NCBI RefSeq assembly: GCF_963082655.1 | Contig: NC_081552.1 | Location: 190,290,075-190,354,074, forward strand | Reading direction: 5' to 3' | DNA: 64,000 bases | Source: Stomoxys calcitrans | Lineage: Eukaryota; Arthropoda; Insecta; Diptera; Muscidae | In this document: piece by piece, positions 55,481 to 64,000 of the stretch | How the letters are laid out: each line of letters opens with the position of its first letter | Position numbering within the stretch: position 1 is the first letter of the stretch | Notes under the pieces: model-generated | What the model saw: the letters and a program-made list of their open reading frames with translations, nothing else | Databases searched by the model: none | What the model was told of the DNA's origin: nothing | Made by a program: the position numbers and the translations under genes

Positions 55481-56070
55481 GTATGCAGTTTTCACCGGAT
55501 TAAAAATGTTTTATGCCACCCATAAAATTTGCCACTCAGAAATAACTCTCAAACATGTCATGGATATGGCTGAGTTCCTTTTTTTTCTTAATTTATTATT
55601 CTAATATCATTAGCAGCAAAATGGCAATGGCCTCCCATAGGGTGCGGGCCCAAATAGTGGTTGAAGTGTGCGAAATAACTCCGCACCTTTACCTCTAGAG
55701 ATTCATTTGAGGAAGGGTGAAAAAGCGTCGCTTTTCGTCGCTAACTTGAAAAGAGTTGCTCCTTACACCCTCCACCTCATGCAATGAAAAGGGTTATAAA
55801 AAAAAACGTAAATACAACAAATAATTAACAAATATAATTAAAATTATCTTTAAGTATGCGAAGATAGACATATTTATGTACATTCTTGGGGACGGACAGA
55901 CGAACAAATGAAAAAAAAAAAAAAGAAAACAAAAAAAACTTATCAACACACATCAATGCCTATCTCTATGCCAGAGAGTAGGAAGCAAGCAAAAAAAAAA
56001 AAAACAACAAAAGCCACAAAAAAAGTTTTCTTTAATTTTTTTACCTTTTTCTTCTTTTGCTCTTTGTCAG
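55481..56070. other. Unassigned A-rich sequence
   Basis: Poly(A)-rich with no coding evidence. It ends in a polypyrimidine tract and acceptor for the following putative exon. Confidence 0.4.
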
Positions 56071-56768
56071 TTCACTTAAAACAGTTGAGTGTTCAAGGCA
56101 AAAGGAAACATAAACGCGTTCTTTAAATTTGTTAGTAAAAAAAACCTAAGCCAAAAGTTTAACTATAAAATATGGCAAACGATTGTTGGGATTTAAGGCA
56201 ACTAAACAACAAAACAAATTTTAAACATTTTTATACATTTTTTAATTAACAGCGAAAATATCTAGAAAAACGAAAACAATTCGAAAAAAAGAGTTTTCTA
56301 GATCTGATAATCAGAAAAAAAAATATAACGAAAAAAAACAACAACGAAATATACCAAAAAAATAAAATCCCCAACTGATAAAAAATAACACAAAACGAAA
56401 CTTTAAGAAAAAAATTTATATTAAATGATAAAAACACAGATATCTGTGAATGAGACAGAAGACCTACCAACAAAAAAGACATACCTTTAAGCAACGACGC
56501 AAGGGGTAACTCTGCTAAACTTATTGTTAGAAAAATAGAAAAAATAGAAATTAAATCAAAAGCAATAAAAAATTAAGTGGTGAAATCTTATTCATTGCAA
56601 ATTGAAAAATCAAAGTGTGTTGCTTTCAATAGCTATCATCAGTATTTCAATGAAAACGGGCAAGTTTTGAAAATTTCCCCAAGAAGACGAAGGCAAAGTG
56701 TGCAGCTATAACCCTTAAACTAATATTGTGAAGGGCGTACAAGGATTTCAAAAACAAAAAGAAAACAG
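56071..56768 (+). other. Probable non-coding 5'UTR-type exon
   Basis: Bounded by a strong acceptor (TTTTTACCTTTTTCTTC, TTTGTCAG ending 56070) and a plausible donor (AAAACAG then GTTAGT at 56769). The 698 bp between are A-rich with stops in all forward frames, as in long fly 5'UTRs. It contains no known repeat, while repeat arrays lie on both sides, suggesting constraint. Same strand as the coding exon at 26707. Whether it belongs to that gene is unknown. An alternative is chance splice-like signals in A/T-rich DNA. Confidence 0.45.
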
Positions 56769-56805
56769 GTTAGTAAAATGAGATGAAACATGTATACAAA
56801 GGTTA

Positions 56806-57914
56806 AAAAAAGACAAGTAAATGCGTGCTAAGTTCGGCCGGGCCGAATCTTGGGAACTTATCACCATGGATTCTGCTAAAATGTGGGAGCTATATCTAGT
56901 TATAGGCCGAAATGGACCGTACTTGGCGCAGTTATTGAGAGTCATAACAGAACACTATATGCAAAATTTCAGCCAAATTGGCAAAAAATTGCGCCTTGTA
57001 AGAGCTCAAGAAGTCAAATCGGGAGATCGGTTTATATGGGAGCTATATCAGGTTCTTGACCGATTTGGATCGTACTTGGCGCACTTATTGAGAGTCATTA
57101 CAGAACACTATATGCAAAATTTCAGCCAAATCGGACAGAAAGTGCGGCTTCCAGGGCCTCAAGAAGTGAAATCGGAAGATCGGTTTATATGGGAGCTATA
57201 TCAGGTTCTTTACCGATTTGGACCGTACTTGACGCAGTTGTTGGAAGTCTTAACAGAACACCATGTACAAAATTTCAGCCAAATCGGACAAAAACGGCGG
57301 CTTCCAGGGGCTCAAGAAGTCAAATTGGGAAATCGGTTTATATGGGAGCTATGTCAGGTTCTTGACCGATTTGAACCGTATTTGGCACAGTTGTTGAAAG
57401 TCTTAACAGAACACCATGTACAAAATTTCAGCCAAATCGGACAGAAAGTGCGGCTTCCAGGGCCTCAAGAAGTGAAATCGGGAGATCGGTTTATATGGGA
57501 GCTATATCAGGTTCTTTACCGATTTGGACCGTACTTGACACAGTTGTTGAAAGTCTTAACAGAACATCATGTACAAAATTTCAGCCAAATCGGGCAGAAA
57601 GTGCGGCTTCCAGGGCCTCAAGAAGTGAAACCGGGAGATCGGTTTACATGGGAGCTATATCCAAATCTGAACCGATATGGCCCATTTGCAATCCCAACGA
57701 CCTACATCAATATAAAGTGCAAAATTTCAAGCGGCTAACTCAACGTGTTCGACCGCTATCGTGATTTCGACGGAAGAACGGACATAGCTAGTTCGAATCA
57801 GAATTTCGAGACGATCACGAATATATAAACTTTATGGGGTCCTAGATCAATATTTCGAGGTGTTACAAACGGAATGACTAGATTAGTATACCCCCATCCA
57901 ATGTGGATGAGTAT
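56806..57914 (-). mobile_element. HLE-A element, complete, reverse
   Basis: 3' end at left (GACAAGTAAATGCGTGCTAA, hairpin GTTCGGCCGGGCCGAATC), subterminal ATCACCATGGATT, then six monomers with exactly 153-bp spacing (GGTTTATATGGGAG at 57029, 57182, 57335, 57488; GGTTTACATGGGAG at 57641), leader in reverse (ATTTCGAGGTGTTACAAACG) and 5' end CCCCCATCCAATGTGGATGA. Since 153 is divisible by three, one forward frame stays open for 305 codons; this is a by-product of the array. The GTCY tract is reduced to GGAAGAACGGACATAG. Confidence 0.82.
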
Positions 57915-58111
57915 GATAATTCCTCCATGATTCTCTTTAAATAGCGAAAAAACTTAAATGTTTATGGAATGGTACTCGAAAAAGAACTGATACTTGGATT
58001 TTTGTGAACTACTCACTTTAGCAGACGGAATAATTTACAGACTCCAAATACCTCAAACCAAAAAAAAAAAATTAATCTACGCAATGGAGCATTTATACTT
58101 TCGATTTTTTT
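57915..58111. other. Unassigned spacer
   Basis: AT-rich, no feature. Confidence 0.35.
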
Positions 58112-58430
58112 TTGCAAATTTGCCTATGAACATTTCATTAAGGAACACACGCAAACTTCTCACATATCAATGAGTGCAGTCCGATTCAAGTTCAAGCTCA
58201 ATGATAAGGGACCTTCTTTTTATAGCCCAGTCCGAACGGCGTGCCACAGTGCGACACCTCTTTGGAGAGAAGTTTTACATGGCATAGTACTTCACAAATA
58301 TCGAAATGTCGCCAGCATTAGGATGGGAAAACCAGCGTTGATATTATTTTTTTCTGATGTTCTCGCCACGATTTGAACCCAGGCTTTCAGCGTCATAGGC
58401 GGACATGATAACCTCTGCGCTACGGTGACA
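58112..58430 (-). mobile_element. SINE1 copy, reverse, near full length
   Basis: Tail TGCAAATTTGCCTATGAAC, body, B box as GATTTGAACCC (one change), head CTCTGCGCTACGGTGAC. A small insertion (ATCGAAATG) interrupts the CACAAATGTCGCCAGC body at about 58298. No clear target duplication was seen. Confidence 0.85.
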
Positions 58431-58521
58431 CGCCTCAAATTTTTTTTACTGAAGTTTAATGTCGCTTAAATGCTCAAATTGAAGGTAAAACAAACTGCCA
58501 ACATCTCAACTCAAAACATGT

Positions 58522-59157
58522 AACAGCGTCCCAAGTTCGGTCGGGTCGAATCTTACATACCCTCCACCATGCATCGCATTTGTCGAGTTCTTTGCGAGGT
58601 ATCTCTTTTAAGGCCAACAAAAGATAAAAGAAACTGAATGTTGGAGAACATATTAGAAGTCATTGTGTGAAATTTCAGCCAATTCCTGTGAGAATTGAAT
58701 CCTTTAGGGGCTCAAGAAGTAAAATAGGGAGATCGGTTCATATGGGAGCTGTAACAGGCTATAGACCGATTCAGACCATATGTGACACGTATGTTGAAGG
58801 CCATGAGAGAAGCCGTTGTTCAAAAATTTTAGACAAATCGGATAATAATTGCGCCACATCGATTTATATGGCAGCTATATAAGGTTATGCATCGATTTAA
58901 CCCATATTTGGCACAGTTTTTGGCAGTCATAACAAAACACGTCATTCAAAATTTCAGCTAAATCCGATAATAATTGCGCCCTCTAGAGGCTCAAGAAGTC
59001 AAGATCCCAAATAGGTTTATCTGACAGCTATATCAGGTTATGGATCGATTTGAACCATACTAAGCACAGTTGTTGGGAAACATAACAAAACACTACGTGG
59101 AAAATTTCAGCCAAATCGGATAAGAATTGCGCCCTCTATGGGCTCAAGACATCAAGA
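58522..59157 (-). mobile_element. HLE-A fragment, reverse, joined to HLE-B
   Basis: 3' end at left (GTCCCAAGTTCGGTCGGGTC, GAATCTTACATACCCTCCAC), about four monomers (ATCGGTTCATATGGGAGCTG, GCGCCCTCTAGAGGCTCAAG), then a switch at about 59157 to forward HLE-B sequence. Confidence 0.7.
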
Positions 59158-59162
59158 CCCTT

Positions 59163-60690
59163 TAGGCCTCTGTCCGTCTATCCGTCTGTTGTAATCACTC
59201 TACAGCCTTCAAAAATTGAGATATTGAGCTGAAATTTGGCACAGATAAGTCTTTTTGATGCACGCTGGTTATGTTTTTGAGCGGGCAAATTGGATCATAT
59301 TTGGATATAGCTGCCATATAGACCGATCTCCCGATAAAGGGTGTGAAGCCCATAAAAGTTTTTTTTTTAAACCGATTTCGCTAAAATTTGAAACAGTAAG
59401 TAGTTGTAGGCCTACCAACATCCGCCCCAACTATGGTTTGCATCGGACTATATTTAGATATAGGCCATATAGACCGATCTCCCCATTAAGGGTCTGAAGC
59501 CCATAAAGCTTTATTTTTTAACCGATTTATCTGAAACTTAAAACAGTGAGTAGGTTTAGGCCTACCAACATCTGACCCAAATATGATTCAGATCGGACTA
59601 TGTATAGATATAGCTGCCCTATAGGCCGATCTCCCGATAAAGGGTCTAAAGCCCATAAAAACCTTATTTTTTAGCCGATTTCGCTGAAATTTGAAACAGT
59701 GAGTAATTTCAGGCTTCCCGACATCTGACGTAAATGTGGATTAAATCGGACTATATTTAGATATAGCTGCCATATGGCCCGATCTCCCCATTAAGGGTCT
59801 GAAGCCCATAAAAGCTTTAGTTTTTAACCGATTTTGCTGAAATTTGAAACAGTGGGTAGTTTTAGATCTCCCTAAATCCGCCCCAAATGTGGATTAAATC
59901 GGACTATATTTAGATATAGCTGCCATATGGACCGATCTGCCGATATAGGGTCTGAAGCCCATAAAAGCTTTAGTTTTTAACCGATTTCGCTGAAATTTGA
60001 AACAGTGAGTATTTTTAGGCTTCCCGACATCTGACTTAAACGTGGATTAAATCGGACTATATTTAGATATAGCTGCCATATAGACCGATCTGCCGATAAA
60101 GGGTCTGAAGCCCGTAAAAGCTTAATTTTTTCTCCAATTTCTCTGAAATTTGCCCTATAGGCCGATCTCCCGATAAAGGGTCTGACGCCAATAAAAGACA
60201 TATTTATTATCCGATTTCGCTCAAATTTGAAAAGGTGGGTAGTTTTAGATCACCCGACATCCGTCCCAAATATGGTTTGGATCGGACTATATTAAGATAT
60301 AGCTGCAATATAGAGCGATCTCCCGATAAAGGGTCTAAAGCCCTTATTTTTTAACCGATTTCACTGAAATTTGAAACAGTGAGTAGTTTTAGGCCACCCG
60401 CTATCCGACCCAAATATGATTTTGATATAGCTGCCATATAGACCGATGTGCCGATTAAGGGTCTTCAGCACATAAAAGCTTTATTTATTACCCGATTTTG
60501 TTGAAATTTGAAATACAAAATTCAACAGTGACTTGTATTTATTAGACCACTCAATGTCCGTGCCGAATTTGGGTGCATACCTTATCCAATTTTCACTGGT
60601 TTGTGACAAAAGGGGGTTAACATATATACCCGAGGTGGTGGGTATCCAACGTTTGGCCGGGCCGAACTTAATGCCTTTTTACTTGTTTTT
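59163..60690 (+). mobile_element. HLE-B element, 5'-truncated, with 3' end
   Basis: Begins inside the GTCY tract (TCTGTCCGTCTATCCGTCTG), leader ATTGAGATATTGAGCTG, then about eight monomers (TAAAGGGTCTGAAGCCC, GAAATTTGAAACAGTGAGTA) and a regular end: GAGGTGGTGGGTATCC, hairpin GTTTGGCCGGGCCGAAC, TTTTTACTTGTTTTT at about 60676-60690. Very similar overall to 781-2082. Confidence 0.8.
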
Positions 60691-60716
60691 ATTGAAAACG
60701 ATTTTGCGTTTTCTTT

Positions 60717-60820
60717 TCTATGTACCCAAGATTCGGCTTGGCCGAACTTGACACTTTTTTTGATATTTTGTTAATTCTTCACATACTCGGGCGGTCAAAC
60801 TTAGCGCATTTACACTTGTT
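60717..60820 (+). mobile_element. Two further HLE 3' termini in tandem
   Basis: After the HLE-B end there are two more hairpin termini: AGATTCGGCTTGGCCGAACTT at about 60729 with ACACTTTTTT, and CTCGGGCGGTCAAACTTAGC at about 60785 ending TTACACTTGTT. Neither has its own array. They look like remnants of earlier head-to-tail insertions or repeated end use. Confidence 0.6.
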
Positions 60821-61779
60821 AGCATTAAACCTTATGTACTTTTAAATGTTCAAGCTTTCATTTTCCAATCAAATGCGTAGTTCTAATCATAATGGATATT
60901 GTCAAATTATTTCAACAACATTATTTCTTGAGGCGAAGCATAGTCAAGTTGTTTGTTTAGTGAAGTTCTATAACGAATTAACTGATATTTAAGTACCTGT
61001 CATAAAACAATATCCTATTTAAGATTGTATACAAAATTTTCAAATTTCAAGAGCTCTTGCTTTTGGTTTTTACCGCCAAAATTGAAATGGAAAAAATCAT
61101 CAAAATATAGTAAATTTCACAACAAAGTTGAGTATATAAGAAATTGGCGGAAATCTATAAAAATAGAATGTTGACAGCAGAAAAATCATCACAAACTACC
61201 CCATGCACATACACATACAGATGTATGTATGTATGTGTATAGGTATTTAAATGAAAGCATTCACTTGTACAACTATTTGTCATTGCAAAATCAAGAGCTG
61301 TCAAAACATGACAACATTTTTGGCATTTTTCTCAAGAACTTTTTGATCAGATGTATGTACGTACATTTGTTGGCATACTCGTACCTTGATGTGATTACAC
61401 ACAAATGATTGAAAAGGAACTGTATGTAGTTCAAGTGGTAATTGTACTGAGTAGTTAGTTCCTTAATGAGCATTTGCTTTGGTTTTTTGTTTTGGCTTAA
61501 TATTGTTTGATTGATCTGGTATAGGCTTGCCAAAAAGGCTTAACAATGGCTTCATTTTCAATTTTTAAGCATGGAGGATGTTGGCATTAAATATGAACAG
61601 TTATTATAAGAATAGTGAATTCCCTTGAAGGCAGGGTTCAAGTAATGATGATGGCATACATTAGGGTGCATCAATTTGTAATGGGGGAAAAAACATGCAC
61701 ACCAAATGTTTGATAGAATCGTATTGACAATGTGACAACAATGTCAACAGAGTTACGACTGCACTAGTGGGGTCTTCCA
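60821..61779. other. Unassigned, apparently unique AT-rich sequence
   Basis: No gene or element recognised. A short GTATGTATGTATGTG tract lies near 61223. Confidence 0.45.
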
Positions 61780-62326
61780 AAGATAGTTGTCCTCCGCGAG
61801 AAAGGAAATCAGCCGGGAAAACCGGGGAGATTCGCAATATTGGCAAAGAGGTCCGCAGATTTTACAACAGAGCATGTCGCAAGTTAGCAGAAGTTTACTG
61901 AAATGTCTCCTACACACCGCTCAAGGAATACAATGAGATTAGCAGAACGGCAAAACATGCCTTCTGTAGGCTTTTCTGTGACCAGGTCGATAGCGTTTAT
62001 GACGCTGCCAAGATGAAAAAGTTACTCTCAAAAACCCATGTCCAAACTGAAACATAAGTAGACGGCATGAGAGTGAGAGCAGAAACAACGGAGGACATGT
62101 TGAGACTTTTGCTGAAACCCCATTTTCCCCAGGATACGACGCCACTCACGGAGACACCGAAATCTTGGAACGAGGTTGAACGAAGGTTTATTCTAAAAGA
62201 AATTATGATCAAGGAAGCCTTGAGCAGCTTCAAACCATTTAAGTCACCCGGACCTGATGGCATATTTCCGGCATTACTACAAAAGCAGGCCGACTATCAA
62301 GCGCCTTCTATGGCAAAATTTGCCTA
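61780..62326 (+). pseudogene. LINE-B-like fragment, start of RT (part 1)
   Basis: Encodes KEYNEISRTAKHAFCRLFCD, EDMLRLLLKPHFPQDTTP (62095) and the RT entry motif LSSFKPFKSPGPDGIFPALL (about 62220-62280). It is interrupted by a SINE1 at 62327 and resumes at 62647. Confidence 0.72.
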
Positions 62327-62637
62327 AAGAGGCCACCGTAGCGCAGAGGTTAGCAAGTCCGCCCATGACGCTGAACGCCTGGGTTCGAATTCAGGCGAGA
62401 CCATCAGAAAAAAAATGTCAGCGGTGGTTTTCCCCTTCCAATGCTGACAACATTTGAGAGGTACTATGCCATGTAAAAACTTCTCTCTCCACATTGCGGC
62501 ATGCCATTCGGACTCGGCTTTAAAAATGAGGCCCCTTATCATTTAGCTTAAAACTTAAATCGGATTGCACTCATTGATATATGAGAAGTTTGCCCCTGTT
62601 CCTTAGTGGAATGTTCATGGGCAAAATTTGCAAATTT
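62327..62637 (+). mobile_element. SINE1 copy with 9-bp target-site duplication
   Basis: AAGAGGCCACCGTAGCGCAG to GGGCAAAATTTGCAAATTT. ATTTGCCTA at 62318-62326 recurs at 62638-62646. A and B boxes are intact (GGTTCGAATTC has one change). The body has a deletion (AAAGAGGTGTCGC region missing at about 62490). Confidence 0.93.
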
Positions 62638-62779
62638 ATTTGCCTAGTACTTGCATATAATCAGAAAGTCTGGCAGTAGGCAAGGGTGGTATACCCAAGC
62701 CCGGCAAGGCAAGTTATGTGACACCAAAGGCCTATAGGCCTTATGTCCTTTCTACTCAATACCATTGTGGATACCATGA
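62638..62779 (+). pseudogene. LINE-B-like fragment, part 2
   Basis: Resumes LINE RT sequence after the SINE: GGTGGTATACCCAAGCCCGG and ACACCAAAGGCCTATAGGCC encode pieces equivalent to VVYIPKPGK and TPKAYRP. It ends where the LINE-A tail begins. Confidence 0.65.
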
Positions 62780-64000
62780 TAGGTTAGGTTAGGTTTAAGT
62801 GACAGTCTGCCATCAGACTCACAAGAAGGAAGATTCCTTTTGGTTCCTACCGTTGAACCATCCAGATCGTTTTTAAAAGCCCAGGTTTTCAAAGAAATGA
62901 GAACCTAAAGTGGAACTCCTTCTGACTGCTAGTGCGGGACACACACACTGAAGATGTTCTTTAGCCTCTTCTTCTTCGATGTCTTCACAGCTTCTGCAAA
63001 AGTCTTTGCTGGCTGTTTTCCGATTAGACAGTAACCTGTCACGAGGGACACAATGACTGAGACGTCTGTTCTAGCTTATGACAGCAAAGCGGTAGACCTC
63101 TTCAAGTCTAGATAAAGCCACATAGTTTTGAAATGCTCACAAGCTCCTCTTTATGACCATCTATCATTCGTTGTCCTTCGGGCCTGGTCCTGAAAAGTTA
63201 GCTTACATGTCGCTAGAGGCATACCCACAGATTCCAGTACCCCTGAAATGTGGGGGGTAGTTCCCAGTATCGCAAGCTTGTCTGCTTTTCAGTTCCCTGG
63301 GATATCTTTGTGGCCCGGCATCCAGAAGAGGTAAATTTTGAACTGTTCAGCCATCTCGTTGAGAGATTTCGAGGGCGGTTTTGTGTGCAGAAATACGTTG
63401 TGCTGGCTGAGAAGATATTAATGTCAATCGTCGTTATGACATTATATCTTAGCCATTCTTAATTGCAAGGATCTCCACTTGATACGCACTGCAGTGATCG
63501 GGTAACCTTTTAGATATGATCAGTTCTAGATCTTTAGAGTACACCCCAAAGATCACCTGGTCGTTTAGTTTGGAACCATCTGTATAGAAGTCCATGCACG
63601 TTCTATTACCAGGGATATCGTAGTTCCAATCGGTTCTATCAGGAATAGTGGTACAGTAATTTTTATCAAAAAGCGGCTCAGCTAGGGTGTAATCCACACT
63701 GCCTGGAACATCGGATATTGTATCAAGGATAGCACAGTGTCCGTAGCCGCCCCATGACCAATGAGAAAACTCCCTTAACCTTAGGGCAGTGGTCGCTGCA
63801 ATTTGGTTAGCCACAATGTCCAGAGGCATAAGATGTAGCATTAAATTCAGTGCATCAGATGGTGTCGTCTCAGTGCGGCTGTGATGCACAAACAAGCCAT
63901 CCTTTGGATCCGGTTAAGTATTGAGCAGTAGGTGGACTTTTGAAGCGCGGATACATAGGACATGCAGCAAATTGCTTGAAAAAAAAAAGCCTGCCTATGT
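62780..64000 (-). pseudogene. LINE-A copy, reverse, 3' end to RT end (runs off window)
   Basis: The 3' tail is at the left (AGGTTAGGTTAGGTTTAAG, reverse of the CCTAA tail). Then, reading leftwards from 64000: a 148-codon open piece (63895-63452) with SALNLMLHLMPLDIV-like text (DALNLMLHLMPLDIVANQIA), GYGHCAILDTISDVPGSVDY, MDFYTDGSKLNDQVIFGVYS and LPDHCSAYQVEILAIKNG (RNase H start), then RNase H C-terminus and the VRRSS...SGWFN-type end in shifted frames. It continues beyond the window. Confidence 0.82.

Noticed and set aside
56821..57738. Longest open frame in the window (305 codons) with 51-residue repeats
   Set aside because: It lies in a complete HLE-A element; the frame stays open because the monomer is 153 bp (divisible by three). 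It runs from the 3' hairpin through the array, antisense to the element, and the same text elsewhere is full of stops.

Overview
The window reads as gene-poor, repeat-saturated nuclear DNA of a higher fly, most likely a calyptrate muscid (house fly or stable fly relatives). This is inferred from AT-rich, intron-like sequence, the mix of element types, and repeat families I associate with those genomes; no database search was possible. There is no prokaryotic, organellar or viral gene organisation. Only one stretch looks like protein-coding host sequence: a phase-0 exon at 26707-26988 with a strong 3' splice site and a 5' splice site. Two further stretches on the same strand look like non-coding 5' exons or promoter sequence (about 46380-47139 and 56071-56768). 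Together they suggest a long gene with alternative first exons running left to right and leaving the window on the right, but that linkage is inference.

Most of the remaining sequence is transposable elements in several layers. (1) The dominant component is a superfamily I call HLE (Helentron/Helitron-like element, hypothesis). It has a 5' end near TACCCTCCACCATGG, a GTCY-type microsatellite, a central array of about 153-bp tandem monomers (subfamilies A-F), a subterminal inverted repeat, a GC-rich hairpin, and a 3' end TTTTACTTGTT. (2) A second array family, G, has about 130-bp monomers; one copy (44157-46220) looks complete and sits in a TA microsatellite. (3) A tRNA-derived SINE (SINE1) has about 13 copies, five with clear target-site duplications; a second SINE-like element is at 29411-29606. 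(4) There are decayed non-LTR retrotransposons: LINE-A (with RNase H and a CCTAA tail), LINE-B (with RNase H), an RTE-like family with a CFDP2-type endonuclease, and a LINE-C fragment. (5) There are Tc1/mariner relics, including one whose transposase core is tandemly triplicated, and two MITEs with intact terminal inverted repeats.

Layout: 1-2085 HLE and SINE; 2086-3229 unassigned; 3230-5830 family G then RTE; 5831-7966 mariner, HLE tail, Tc1-like, LINE-B, SINE, MITE piece; 8563-9500 SINE and HLE; 10010-11390 a hierarchical minisatellite with 17/51/300/900-bp periods; 12390-18797 family G, HLE and nested LINE-A and SINE; 18798-21350 mariner and LINE-A; 21351-22600 unassigned; 22601-26650 HLE, SINE, HLE; 26707-26988 the coding exon; 28045-32110 repeats; 32400-36034 the longest LINE-A copy; 36060-43030 RTE, HLE, SINE, MITE; 44157-46220 family G; 46380-47139 promoter or 5'UTR-like; 47766-53320 LINE ORF1-like and LINE-B; 53677-55480 MITE and HLE; 56071-56768 UTR-like exon; 56806-60820 HLE and SINE; 61780-64000 LINE-B, SINE, LINE-A.

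I found no convincing new multi-gene system. The most unusual material is structural: the HLE array elements, foldback inversions inside two different LINE families, deletion derivatives sharing a breakpoint, and the hierarchical minisatellite. Repeat borders are read by eye and may be off by tens of bases.
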